A stretch of 15,996 bases of DNA from JBBSGC01 sp038254525 (GTDB lineage: Bacteria > Actinomycetota > Actinomycetes > Propionibacteriales > Nocardioidaceae): contig JBBSGC010000036.1 in the NCBI GenBank assembly GCA_038254525.1, positions 1 through 15,996 of the forward strand. Direction: 5' to 3'. Below, piece after piece: positions 1-7,155 of this stretch. The first letter of the stretch is position 1; every line of letters begins with the position of its first letter. The notes beneath the pieces were generated by a model, which did not search any database, was not told the origin of the DNA, and saw only the letters and a program-made list of their open reading frames with translations. The position numbers and the translations under genes were made by a program.

Positions 1-297
1 GATTCGCCGCTCCCGCATGCTGACCTGGTAGGCCGCGAGGTAGTCGGCCGCGACCTCGACCGGACGGCTGTCCTGCCACGAGCGCAGGTCGATCTGCAGT
101 CCCGGTCGCGCCGCCGGATGCGCGGCGGCCGAGCGGTCACCTGAGGACACCGCACTGCGGTTAGTCGTGACAGCGGATGGCGTCCCAGGGGAGGTCCTCG
201 CAGGCTGCGCCAGGGCATTCCCCCGGTCGCTGCAGCCGACGAGAGCGAGCGCGGCAGCACAACCAAGGACCAGCGGGAGGGCCCGCTGTGTACGCAT
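1..297 (-). CDS. Putative lipoprotein, C-terminus beyond window edge
   Basis: An open frame of 99 codons starts with ATG at 297-295 and runs off the left edge without a stop. The N-terminus is a lipoprotein signal peptide: Arg at residues 2 and 5, a hydrophobic core, then the lipobox Leu19-Val20-Gly21-Cys22. The protein should therefore be lipidated at Cys22 and anchored on the outer face of the membrane. After the Cys comes a Ser/Thr/Pro/Ala-rich linker to about residue 67, then a more ordered segment beginning GLQIDLRSW. A GGAGG ribosome site lies about 8 nt upstream of the ATG, inside the end of the TadG-like gene, whose TGA is only 1 nt away. The two genes are thus probably translationally coupled, placing this as the last visible gene of the Tad group. 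I do not recognise the family; an accessory or anchoring role in pilus assembly is inference from position only. Confidence 0.75.
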   Translation of the reverse strand, partial: MRTQRALPLVLGCAAALALVGCSDRGNALAQPARTSPGTPSAVTTNRSAVSSGDRSAAAHPAARPGLQIDLRSWQDSRPVEVAADYLAAYQVSMRERRI

Positions 298-298
298 G

Positions 299-1120
299 TC
301 ATCCACCTCCCGCCGAGGTGGCACCCGACGGCGTCGCTGCCGCAGAGGTCGGCGAGGTGGTTGGCGAGGTGGTTGGGGAAGTGGTCGGCGAAGTGGTCGG
401 GGAAGTGGTTGGCGACGTGGTCGGCGAGGTGGTCGGCGGGATGCAGCTCTGCACCCCTTCCGGAGCTGCCGTCCGGCCGCCGTGCCCGCCACCGCCCCCA
501 CCCCCACCGCCGCCGCCACCGCCACCGCCGGGAGGCTGCGTGGTCGTTGGTGGTGGGCACGGCGTCGGGCTGGGGATGCTGATCGTCGGGACGTCGGTGC
601 CGATCGGGATGCCTGGCTTCACCGGATCGGTGATGACGGTCGGGCTGGGGAGCACGATGCCGTCGAGGGCCGGGTCGACGATGCCTTCGATCGGGTGCGC
701 GGTGGCCGCTCCGGACACCGCGGTGGCGGAGTTGCCGGTGAACATGTCGAGCAGGATCGGGTCGTAGGTGACGGTGACCGAAACGGTGATCGAGGCGACC
801 TGCCCGTTCTGCGTGTTGGGGACGAAGTTGCCGACCGTGCAGCCAGTGATGGTGTCGTCGACGGCCTCTGCCTGGCTGCAGTAGTCGTCGACGGCTGTCG
901 TCGCGTCGGGCCGCAGCAGCTGGACGAAGCCCTCGTCGAGGTTGATCTTCTGGGCGCCGGCTCTGGCCGCCTCGTCGGCGTACGCGATCGCCCGGGCTCG
1001 GGCGGACAGCTCGCGCGAGCCATCCAGGACGAGCGCGGCCAGGAACAGCAAGGCGATGGCGACGATGATGACGAACGGGGTGATCGTGCCCCGCTCCAGC
1101 TCGCGTCGGCGTGTAGGCAT
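299..1120 (-). CDS. TadG-like pseudopilin-type protein with poly-Gly and TTSP-repeat tail
   Basis: This 273-aa protein opens with a short basic stretch, then RGTITPF and one long hydrophobic helix (about 15-33), followed by a polar amphipathic region, DGSRELSARARAIAYADEAA. That pattern is typical of the Tad-associated TadE/TadG proteins, which are membrane-anchored by the N-terminal helix with an exported C-terminal part. Unlike the pilin and the two TadE-like proteins here, it has Phe rather than Glu at +5 after the Gly11 candidate cleavage site. Residues about 35-145 form the likely folded domain, with Cys81 and Cys94. The remainder is low complexity: Pro/Thr-rich, 15 consecutive glycines (198-212) and seven TTSP repeats (230-257); Cys188 and Cys226 flank the glycine run. 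The ATG at 1120 overlaps the previous stop (TGATG), indicating coupling. Family placement is good; the function of the tail is unknown. Confidence 0.75.
   Translation of the reverse strand: MPTRRRELERGTITPFVIIVAIALLFLAALVLDGSRELSARARAIAYADEAARAGAQKINLDEGFVQLLRPDATTAVDDYCSQAEAVDDTITGCTVGNFVPNTQNGQVASITVSVTVTYDPILLDMFTGNSATAVSGAATAHPIEGIVDPALDGIVLPSPTVITDPVKPGIPIGTDVPTISIPSPTPCPPPTTTQPPGGGGGGGGGGGGGGGHGGRTAAPEGVQSCIPPTTSPTTSPTTSPTTSPTTSPTTSPTTSPTSAAATPSGATSAGGG
349..432 (-). repeat. Seven 12-bp tandem repeats encoding TTSP units
   Basis: Seven imperfect 12-bp units lie in tandem; the plus strand reads TYGGSGAVGTGG in each. They encode TTSP seven times near the C-terminus of the TadG-like protein. 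The unit length is a multiple of three, so changes in copy number would lengthen or shorten the protein without a frameshift. Units differ only at third or near-synonymous positions, so the peptide is more uniform than the DNA. Confidence 0.9.
485..529 (-). repeat. Poly-glycine codon run (15 Gly)
   Basis: Fifteen consecutive Gly codons (mixed GGC, GGT and GGG) form a GC-only or nearly GC-only tract in the TadG-like gene. The mixed codon use argues for selection on the peptide rather than recent slippage of one triplet. It makes a flexible linker between the Pro/Thr-rich segment and the TTSP repeats. Confidence 0.9.
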
Positions 1121-1566
1121 CAGCTGTAGTACCCCCGGAACGTGTCGAGCGGGCTGAGGAACGTCGACACGACGTGCGTCACCCCCAGGAACGGCAGGAA
1201 CGTTGCATCGCCGAGGTCCACATCGCAGCTCACCGTCACCACGACCATGTTCATCGGCAGGCGGGAGATCGGCGGCTCTGCGGTGAACGATCCGGAGGTC
1301 GTGTGCCAGCTGACCTGCGGGCTGCCCTGACAGGGCGCTATCGCGTTGCTCATCGTGTCATCGACGGTGCTTCGGATCTTGGCGTCCGCCTCGTGTGCGC
1401 TCCGTGACTGCGTGGCCGAGCGCACCGCGTCGCGAGCCGACTGGTCGACCAGTGACTCGGTCTGCGCGTAGAGGCCGAAGGCATACATGAGCATCATCAG
1501 CATGATCAGCACCGGCGCCAAGATCACCAGCTCCAGTGAGATCGTCCCGTCCTCGCGCCGGTTCAC
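1120..1566 (-). CDS. TadE-like pseudopilin (second copy)
   Basis: A 148-aa protein with a short charged N-terminus, a type IVb prepilin-like site Gly7|Thr8-Ile-Ser-Leu-Glu12 (Glu at +5) and a hydrophobic helix at about 12-34 rich in Met and Leu. The remainder is a small exported domain with Cys79 and Cys114, which could form a disulfide. This is the TadE-family layout: a pilin-like N-terminus needing prepilin peptidase and a C-terminal domain outside the membrane, acting in Flp pilus assembly. The start is GTG at 1566, giving a 4-nt GTGA overlap with the stop of the preceding TadE-like gene; its stop overlaps the ATG of the TadG-like gene by one base. It resembles the neighbouring TadE-like protein mainly in the N-terminal helix, so the pair is probably an old duplication or two distinct minor pseudopilins (TadE/TadF type). 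Confidence 0.78.
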   Translation of the reverse strand: MNRREDGTISLELVILAPVLIMLMMLMYAFGLYAQTESLVDQSARDAVRSATQSRSAHEADAKIRSTVDDTMSNAIAPCQGSPQVSWHTTSGSFTAEPPISRLPMNMVVVTVSCDVDLGDATFLPFLGVTHVVSTFLSPLDTFRGYYS

Positions 1567-1997
1567 TGCGCCTGCCCGGGGTCGGGCTCGAACTGCTCGA
1601 CCTCGACGGTGATCGACGACGACACGGTGGAGCCGAAGAACGGCACCAGGTCGGTGAAGGTGCCGGTGACGGTCACCGTGACCTTGCCCTCAGCGTCGAC
1701 CGAGCTCGCAACAGCGGTCACGTTGGAGAGAATGCCGACCTGCTGCGCGTAGCTCTCGGCGGTCGTCTCAGCCGACGCGCGCCACGCGTTCGGGTCCCCG
1801 AGGGCGCCGGAGACCCGCAGCACCGACGCACCCTCGCGGGCCGAAAGCGTCGCAACGTTGCGCGCGTACATCCACAGGCCGGCCTCGATGATCACGAAGA
1901 TCAGCAGGAGAAACGCCGGGGCGACGATGGACATCTCGAGCGCACTCGCGCCCCGGTCGCCCCGCCGGCGACTGCGATGGGCTGCCTGAGTGTTCAT
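1563..1997 (-). CDS. tadE: TadE-like pseudopilin (first copy)
   Basis: This 144-aa protein has a basic leader, a prepilin-type site Gly16|Ala17-Ser-Ala-Leu-Glu21 and a hydrophobic helix at about 22-45, then a domain with beta-rich, Val/Thr-alternating sequence near the C-terminus (KVTVTVTGTFTDLVPFFGS). The GASALE sequence is identical to that of the Flp pilin just upstream, so one peptidase probably processes both. TadE proteins are minor pilin-like components of Tad pili. The frame stays open far upstream through the pilin gene, but the ATG at 1997 is the right start: it lies 22 bp after the pilin stop and gives a normal leader length. No clear Shine-Dalgarno precedes it, which suggests re-initiation after the pilin gene. 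The stop overlaps the next GTG start. Confidence 0.85.
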   Translation of the reverse strand: MNTQAAHRSRRRGDRGASALEMSIVAPAFLLLIFVIIEAGLWMYARNVATLSAREGASVLRVSGALGDPNAWRASAETTAESYAQQVGILSNVTAVASSVDAEGKVTVTVTGTFTDLVPFFGSTVSSSITVEVEQFEPDPGQAQ

Positions 1998-2019
1998 GGC
2001 CGCGGACCGTGACGACTGC

Positions 2020-2226
2020 TCAGCCGCCGTTGATCTGGTTCGTCTTGTCGGTGACCACCTGCGTGATCTTGATGCCGATGGCCACGGCCAGGCCCGCAAC
2101 CAGTGCCGAGATGATGGCCCACTCCAGCGCCGAGGCGCCCAGCTCGCTGCGGCCGTCGCGACGGGCCGCTTGGGCCCGGGCGCGGGTGCAGATGATGAGC
2201 ATCCGTACGTAGTCGATCTGCGACAT
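2020..2226 (-). CDS. flp: Flp/Tad-family type IVb pilin
   Basis: A 68-aa prepilin. Residues 1-30 form a long, Arg-rich leader ending in Gly30; the processing site is Gly30|Ala-Ser-Ala-Leu-Glu35, with the canonical Glu at +5. Cleavage would leave a 38-residue mature subunit that is mostly one hydrophobic helix (ALEWAIISALVAGLAVAIGI) with a short polar tail ending NQINGG. This fits the very small pilins that polymerise into Flp pili or pseudopili, powered by TadA on a TadB/TadC platform. The ATG at 2226 is preceded by an AAGGA ribosome site 7 nt away; a longer in-frame extension to 2298 is unlikely because it crosses the leader hairpin. The separation from tadC by 81 bp, with a hairpin, suggests separate control of pilin dosage. 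Confidence 0.88.
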   Translation of the reverse strand: MSQIDYVRMLIICTRARAQAARRDGRSELGASALEWAIISALVAGLAVAIGIKITQVVTDKTNQINGG

Positions 2227-2245
2227 GTCGAGATCCTTCCCCTGA

Positions 2246-2264
2246 GGAGGCGTCGTCCGCCTCC
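2246..2264 (-). promoter_or_regulatory. Hairpin in the leader of the pilin gene
   Basis: In the transcript, GGAGGCG pairs perfectly with CGCCTCC around a 5-nt loop (7-bp GC-rich stem), ending about 20 nt before the pilin ATG. No U-tract follows, so it is not a classical intrinsic terminator. Just upstream (minus strand) are weak promoter-like hexamers, TTGCTC at 2298-2293 and CAAGAT at 2274-2269, 18 nt apart. The stem could protect the 5' end of a pilin transcript or mark a processing site. The stem is seen; the role is inference. Confidence 0.4.
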
Positions 2265-2307
2265 GGACATCTTGTTTGGTGCGCACGCATTCGAGCAACC
2301 TCGTCGC

Positions 2308-3207
2308 TCACCCCAGCTGCGCCACCGCCGGATAAGTGAGGAATAGCAGGAATGACAGCGCGATGAGGATCTGCGCCAGCAGCATCGACTGGCTGTTCTC
2401 CCCCGCGCTGCCCTCCACGTCAGCCAGCTCCTTGCGGCGCATGCTCTCGGCCCGGGCCATCAGCGACGACCGGATCTTGGCGCCCTCGTCGCCGGCCAGC
2501 GCAAGCGCCGAGGCCAGGTCGCGCAGCTCCTCGACGCCCAGGTCCCGACCCAGGCCGGCGATGCCCTCCCAGGGGGTGAGCCCCACGATGCGCGCGTTGC
2601 CCAGCGCCTGCCGGATCCGCACCATCGCCCAGTGCTCGCCGATCGAGGAGGCCGCCATCAACGCCTCCGGAAGCCCTCGGCCGCCCGCGAGGTTCATCGC
2701 GACCAGGTCGAGGAACGAGCCCATCACGTGCCGGAAGTCGCGCCGGCGGCGCTCGGCGTCGCGACGCAGCTGCAGGTCCGGCAGCCAGCAGAAGAAGCCG
2801 CCGGCGAGCAGGGCGACGAACGCCGGCACGACCGTACCGCCGACCCCGGTCAGCTGGAGGACCACGGGGAACCAGATCAGTCCGACGAGGCCGAGCAGCA
2901 CCTTGGTGCCCATATGGGTGGTGAACGAGCGGTTCACGACGGCGAGGTCGGTTCGGGTACGGCTGAACTGCCAACCGCGGGCGAGTGCCTCGGCCTCGAT
3001 CCGCTGCCCGATCGTGGTCCGCACCCGGTCCAGCCGGCCGTCGGCGCGTGCGCCGGCACTGCTGGCGGTCAGTGCCCGCTGCGAACGCCGTCCGGAGTCC
3101 AGCCGCGCCAGCGTGGCGCCTACACCGGCCCGGGTGCCGGTGAAGACCATCGTGAGCAGGACGAGCCCGCTACCGAACACGGCTCCGGCGAGCAGCTGCA
3201 GCGTCAT
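2308..3207 (-). CDS. tadC: Tad platform protein TadC (type II secretion F domain)
   Basis: A 299-aa integral membrane protein with hydrophobic segments at about 5-23, 101-120, 125-145 and 274-293. A cytoplasmic T2SSF-type region lies between the third and last (GSFLDLVAMNLAGGRGLPEA, then DLASALALAGDEGAKI and a charged RAESMRRKELAD stretch). This is the arrangement of TadC, which with TadB forms the inner-membrane platform turned by TadA to insert or retract pilin. The ATG at 3207 lies inside the tadB stop (ATGA overlap). A longer in-frame start to 3306 exists but would be buried in tadB and adds a non-hydrophobic Arg/Pro-rich extension, so I reject it. Length matches the family. Confidence 0.9.
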   Translation of the reverse strand: MTLQLLAGAVFGSGLVLLTMVFTGTRAGVGATLARLDSGRRSQRALTASSAGARADGRLDRVRTTIGQRIEAEALARGWQFSRTRTDLAVVNRSFTTHMGTKVLLGLVGLIWFPVVLQLTGVGGTVVPAFVALLAGGFFCWLPDLQLRRDAERRRRDFRHVMGSFLDLVAMNLAGGRGLPEALMAASSIGEHWAMVRIRQALGNARIVGLTPWEGIAGLGRDLGVEELRDLASALALAGDEGAKIRSSLMARAESMRRKELADVEGSAGENSQSMLLAQILIALSFLLFLTYPAVAQLG

Positions 3208-4100
3208 GCCGACACCGCCTCCGACCGGGTCGCAGCCGCCCGGTCGTTGCGGCTGTCGACGAGGAAGCGCTCGGGCGCCTCGACACCTGACAACCGGCGC
3301 AGCCACAAGATGCCGAGGACGAACAGCGCGATGACGAACACCAGCACCACCTGACCCTCGAGGGAGGCGTAGGGCTGGACGTACGCGCGGTTGAACAGCA
3401 CGAGCAGCGCGGCCGCCCCGAGAGTGACACCCACCACGATCTGGACGCTGCGGCGGGTACTTCGCCGGCTACCCTCGACGCGCCGGCGCAGGTCGAGCTC
3501 CTCGCGGGCCGACTGCGACAGCGCGGTGAGCACCTCGCGCAGCCCGGGGCCGCGCAGCCGGGCGTTGAGGATCAGCGCCGCCACGATCAGGTCCGCCGAT
3601 GAGTCACCCAGGTCGTCGGAGAACTTCAACAGCGCGCTGGGCAGCGGCTCGCGTACCCGGAGCCGGTCGACGAGCAGGTTGAGCGCCGGCCGGATCGATG
3701 GGGCGGCGTTGACCGCGGTTGCCGGGATCGCCTGCTCCAGGCCGACCGCGCCGGCGATCGTGTCGCGCAGCGACTCGGTCCAGCTGGCCAGACCGTCGAG
3801 CCGGACAATCGCCTTGCGCTCGGCCGTCGAGCCACCGAAGAACCGGTCCCAGAGCAGCACCAGCAGCCCGAGCGCGACCGCCAGCACCACCCACCGGGTG
3901 ACGACGAGCACGAGAAAGCCGACGGCCGTTGCCCCCACGAGCTTGATCGTCGAGCGGTGCACGTCGACCTGGGCTCGGCACGTCGGGGTGGCGGGATCGC
4001 GCTTTGGCGTGCCGAGCAGTGCCGCTGCCAGCAGCAGGAGCCCGACGCCGACGAGCACGCCGGCGGAGACCGCCAGCTGAAGCCGGTAGCTCTCGATCAT
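3204..4100 (-). CDS. tadB: Tad platform protein TadB (type II secretion F domain)
   Basis: A 298-aa membrane protein with segments at about 10-30, 53-84 (probably two helices), 220-237 and 250-268, and a T2SSF region between about 107 and 215 (LASWTESLRDTIAGAVGLEQ, then LILNARLRGPGLREVLTALS). It partners TadC in the platform above the TadA hexamer. The ATG at 4100 forms an ATGA overlap with the tadA stop, giving the order tadA-tadB-tadC with translational coupling as in most Tad loci. An upstream GTG three codons earlier is possible but less likely. The C-terminal 25 residues are charged and cytoplasmic. Confidence 0.9.
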   Translation of the reverse strand: MIESYRLQLAVSAGVLVGVGLLLLAAALLGTPKRDPATPTCRAQVDVHRSTIKLVGATAVGFLVLVVTRWVVLAVALGLLVLLWDRFFGGSTAERKAIVRLDGLASWTESLRDTIAGAVGLEQAIPATAVNAAPSIRPALNLLVDRLRVREPLPSALLKFSDDLGDSSADLIVAALILNARLRGPGLREVLTALSQSAREELDLRRRVEGSRRSTRRSVQIVVGVTLGAAALLVLFNRAYVQPYASLEGQVVLVFVIALFVLGILWLRRLSGVEAPERFLVDSRNDRAAATRSEAVSA

Positions 4101-5407
4101 CCGGCCCACCGCCCGTGGACGAGCGGGCGGTAGCCCTCCTCCTCGAGATCGGCGATGCAGGAGATCGGCGCGTGGGCAGCGGCCCGTCCGTCGGAGTCGG
4201 GCGCGAACACCTCGCTGGAGAGCACCTGCCCGTCGTGGCCGACCACCTCGCGCACGCTCTCCACGACCCGGGTCTGGGTGCCTCCGGTGGCGTAGTCGTT
4301 GCGCTTGCGCAGGAACACCACGAAGTCGAGGGCGCCGGCGATCAGCATGTTCGTCGCCTCGATGGGCAGCCGCTCGGCGGACTGGATCGCGTAGGTGCCG
4401 ATCCGGTTGAACACCTCGAGGGAGGAGTTGGCGTGAATGGTCGACAGCGACCCGTCGTTGCCCTGGCTCATCGCGTTGAGCATGGTGACTATCTCGTCCC
4501 CGAGAACCTCTCCCACGATCACCCGGGACGGGTTCATGCGCAGCGAGCGGCGGACCAGCTCGGCCATGTCGACCCCACCAAGGCCCTCGGAGTTGGCCAG
4601 CCGCTCCTCGAACGCCACCACGTTGGGATGCAGATCCTCGAACTCGCCGAGGCCAAGCTCCAGCGCACGTTCAACAGTCACCAACCGCTCGTGCGGCGGG
4701 ATCTCGTTGGCCAGGGCGCGCAGCATCGTGGTCTTGCCGGCGTTGGTCGCCCCAGCCAGCATGACGTTCTTGCGGGCCAGCACCGCGGCCTTGAGGAACG
4801 AACCGACGTCGTGGCTCATCGTGCCGTTGTTGACGAGCTGGTCGAGGTAGACCCGACCCAGCCGCGCCTTGCGGATCGAGACGGACGGCCGCGCGCAGAC
4901 GTTCATGACCGCCGACAGCCGTGAGCCGTCTGGCAGCCGGAGGTCCAGCTGCGGGTTGGCGGAGTCGAAGGGCCGGCTGGCCAGCCCGGTGTGGGCCGCC
5001 AGCACCTGGATCAGCTCGACGAGCTCCTCGTCGTCGTCGGCGACCGGCGGGAAACGCTCCTCTCGGCCGTCGCCGAACTGGACGAAGACCCGGTCGCAGC
5101 CGTTGATGTCGACGTTCTCGACCCCTGGGTCGTCGAGCAGTGGCTGCAGGCGTCCCACCCCGAACAGGGCGGAGTGGATCGCCGCCGCGAGACCGGCCTC
5201 GTCGTCGGCCGACGGTGGAGTCCGCCCCTCGGCGATCTCGTAACGGGCGTAGTCCTCGAGCACCTGCACGATCAGCGACCGGGCGTACTCGCGCTCGTCC
5301 TCGACCGACATCGCGGGCACAGCGTTCATCTGGTCGCGGCGGCGCTGCTCGTTGAGCCGGTCGGCCACCTGCGCACGCAGCTGGCGGACGAGGTCGTGGT
5401 CGATCAC
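4097..5407 (-). CDS. tadA: Tad secretion ATPase TadA/CpaF
   Basis: A 436-aa GspE/VirB11-superfamily ATPase, the motor for pilus subunit assembly, acting as a hexamer on the cytoplasmic face of TadB/TadC. The N-terminal domain (about 1-190) carries the family sequence GVENVDINGCDRVFVQFGDG and the NPQLDLRLPDGSRL segment. The C-terminal RecA-like domain has Walker A GATNAGKT at 219-226, an acidic segment near ERALELGLGEFEDLHPN, a Walker B region RVIVGEV with Glu300, and the His box STIHANS at 322-328. All catalytic motifs look intact. The start chosen is GTG at 5407, a GTGA overlap with the upstream ATPase gene; the frame is open further upstream, but that extension is Arg/Pro-rich shadow sequence. 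The stop overlaps the tadB start. Confidence 0.93.
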   Translation of the reverse strand: MIDHDLVRQLRAQVADRLNEQRRRDQMNAVPAMSVEDEREYARSLIVQVLEDYARYEIAEGRTPPSADDEAGLAAAIHSALFGVGRLQPLLDDPGVENVDINGCDRVFVQFGDGREERFPPVADDDEELVELIQVLAAHTGLASRPFDSANPQLDLRLPDGSRLSAVMNVCARPSVSIRKARLGRVYLDQLVNNGTMSHDVGSFLKAAVLARKNVMLAGATNAGKTTMLRALANEIPPHERLVTVERALELGLGEFEDLHPNVVAFEERLANSEGLGGVDMAELVRRSLRMNPSRVIVGEVLGDEIVTMLNAMSQGNDGSLSTIHANSSLEVFNRIGTYAIQSAERLPIEATNMLIAGALDFVVFLRKRNDYATGGTQTRVVESVREVVGHDGQVLSSEVFAPDSDGRAAAHAPISCIADLEEEGYRPLVHGRWAG

Positions 5408-6390
5408 CGGCGCTCCGCTCGTGCCGACAAGGAGGCGGCTCCGGGGGCGGTGGCAGGCGGGTCGCCGTGGGTGTCGTCCGGGGAGGCGGGCGAGTTGGCG
5501 CGTGGAGCGCCGGGTGCTGCCACCGTCCTCGTCGGGGCCGCGGTGCGCGGCGGCTGCCAGCCGGGCCACTCCGCGGCCGTCGCGGCCGTCGCGGCCGAGG
5601 GCTCCTCCGCAGGCGGCGGCTCGATGTGGAAAACCGCCGTGTCGGCGGCCAGCCGGGCCGCCAGGGGGCGTACGGATCGGACCAGCAACGTGCGGTCGGC
5701 CCGGCCGTCGATGCGGCCGGCGAAGAAGCCGGCGCCCTTCGGGTCGGCTGCGAGGTGGTGGACCGCGCTGACCGGCGCGGAGGCCCGCTCGAGCGCCTCG
5801 CGGATCTCCCGGACGGCCTGGACCCGCTTGGGGTCGGCGATGACCACCACGTGGATGCGAGTACCGGTGGAGGACCGCGGCCGCAGCTTCGGCTCCAGGG
5901 CGCCGATCCGGTCACGCAGGTGCACCACGTTGCTGGGCAGGGCGTCGCACACCAGCAGCAGGTCGGAGGCGGCGGGCAGCAGCACGGTCTGCGGTGTGCT
6001 GGCGCCCAGTCGGCCCAGGTCGGCGATCACGTCACGGCCGCTGAGGCGCGCGAGGATCGGCCCCAGCTGTCCCCATGAGTGCACGAGGCCGGCGGCCTGC
6101 TCCGGCGTCCGGACGCCGACCAGCACGTCGAGGCCGCCGACCACCCGTTGGGTGTGGGTGGGCACCAGCTCGGCGTGCAGCGCCTTGCGGCCGGCGGCGG
6201 CCAGGCTCAACAGACCCCGCTCCGGGTCGAGCACGCCGCCGTCGGCGGCCGCCATCCGCAACGCCACGTCGCCGCCGTGCGGGTCGCACTCCGCCACGAT
6301 CACCGGCCGCGGCCACAGCGCGCCGAGCACCAGGGCCGTGGTCGTCGACCCGGGCGAGCCCTTGGCCGAGGCGACTGCGACGAGTCCCAC
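5404..6390 (-). CDS. CpaE/TadZ-like MinD-family ATPase
   Basis: A 328-aa SIMIBI-class P-loop protein. The N-terminus reads VAVASAKGSPGSTTTA: the signature lysine of the deviant Walker A (Lys10) is present, but the usual second lysine (GK-T) is replaced by Ser15. Walker A' (ECDPHGGDVALRM, Asp36) and a Walker B-type segment (DVIADLG, Asp124) are recognisable. The last 75 residues are a Pro/Ala/Thr-rich, disordered-looking tail. In Tad systems proteins of this kind (TadZ/CpaE) localise the machine to a cell site; the position directly before tadA supports that role. The start is GTG at 6390, three bases after the stop of the SAF gene; the stop overlaps the tadA GTG. The KGSPG-type loop may be a family trait in actinobacteria, so loss of the lysine need not mean loss of nucleotide binding. 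Confidence 0.8.
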   Translation of the reverse strand: MGLVAVASAKGSPGSTTTALVLGALWPRPVIVAECDPHGGDVALRMAAADGGVLDPERGLLSLAAAGRKALHAELVPTHTQRVVGGLDVLVGVRTPEQAAGLVHSWGQLGPILARLSGRDVIADLGRLGASTPQTVLLPAASDLLLVCDALPSNVVHLRDRIGALEPKLRPRSSTGTRIHVVVIADPKRVQAVREIREALERASAPVSAVHHLAADPKGAGFFAGRIDGRADRTLLVRSVRPLAARLAADTAVFHIEPPPAEEPSAATAATAAEWPGWQPPRTAAPTRTVAAPGAPRANSPASPDDTHGDPPATAPGAASLSARAERR

Positions 6391-6393
6391 GGC

Positions 6394-7155
6394 TCAGCCT
6401 CCCGACGTGGCGGCCGGCGGGGGCGCGGTGGCGGGCGCCGGGGAGGCGCCGCCGGCGTGCAGCGTGCAGTTCGTGACGCCCTTGCCACCGAGACTGGTCT
6501 TGCCCCCCAGCACTATGGAGTCGTTGGCGGTGGCCGCTGCGACGGCCGCCGCGCACGCGTCGTCGAGTGCGACGTTGACGGTGGCTTTCGCCGGTCCGCC
6601 GGAGACCAGCCCCGAGCCGCCACTGTCGGGCAGCGCGATGCTTGTGACGGTGGCCAGGTAGGTGCCGCTCGGGTCGCCGGCGGCTGTCGGCACGATGTTC
6701 ACCGCCACCAGGGAGCCGTTGGCCAGCCCGTCGGGGAGCGACTCCGGGCTGACGCTGAGCGCCAGCTCCTGCTGGCCGGGCGGGACACCTGAGGAGTCGG
6801 TCAGCATGTTGTCGCGCAAGATGGTGCCGGGGAGCAGCCTGGTGACAGCGTGCCGACCCTCGACCTCACCGGCCGCTGCCGCTGGGATCACGCCGTCGAG
6901 GTTCTCCGGCAGGCTCACCGTCATCAGGTCGTCGCTGCCAATCTGCTGACCTGGCGCGATGTCACTGCGCAGCTGCAGGTAGTCCTCCCGGTGACCGGAC
7001 TGCAGCGCCAGCCACCCGCTCGAGAAGGCACCCCCGACGATCAGCAGCACCGCTGCCGCCGCCAGCGCGGGCCGTCGCTCTCGGGTCGACGGCAGGCGCG
7101 ACGGGGCTGGGGAACCGGTCGGCCGGGTCCCACGCAGCGTACGGCTGTCGGCCAT
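6394..7155 (-). CDS. SAF-domain protein, CpaB/RcpC-like
   Basis: A 253-aa protein with a basic, Ser/Pro-rich cytoplasmic N-terminus, a transmembrane helix at about 29-51, and an SAF-type domain at about 58-120 (RSDIAPGQQIGSDDLMTVSL, later AVTRLLPGTILRDNMLT). A second beta-rich domain follows, with Cys201 and Cys230, and then a Pro/Ala-rich end. This is the layout of CpaB/RcpC proteins, which in Gram-negatives work with the secretin; no secretin exists here, so it probably acts in the cell wall zone, stabilising or guiding the pilus. The ATG at 7155 follows a strong GGAGGGGG ribosome site at a proper distance, deciding this start against a 34-residue longer frame. It begins a tightly packed block of Tad genes. 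Confidence 0.8.
   Translation of the reverse strand: MADSRTLRGTRPTGSPAPSRLPSTRERRPALAAAAVLLIVGGAFSSGWLALQSGHREDYLQLRSDIAPGQQIGSDDLMTVSLPENLDGVIPAAAAGEVEGRHAVTRLLPGTILRDNMLTDSSGVPPGQQELALSVSPESLPDGLANGSLVAVNIVPTAAGDPSGTYLATVTSIALPDSGGSGLVSGGPAKATVNVALDDACAAAVAAATANDSIVLGGKTSLGGKGVTNCTLHAGGASPAPATAPPPAATSGG

Noticed and set aside
167..1129. Plus-strand frames opposite the TadG-like gene, including Gly/Arg and poly-Pro rich products
   Set aside because: They are reverse readings of the TTSP and poly-Gly codons; the minus frame has a proper pilin-type N-terminus and coupled neighbours.
5575..5600. Short repeats of GCGGCCGTC in the CpaE-like gene
   Set aside because: Fewer than three units inside an Ala/Thr-rich disordered tail; ordinary codon-level redundancy.
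4991..6661. 556-codon plus-strand open frame
   Set aside because: Overlaps tadA and the CpaE-like gene on the other strand, low-complexity composition, no plausible ribosome site or motif.
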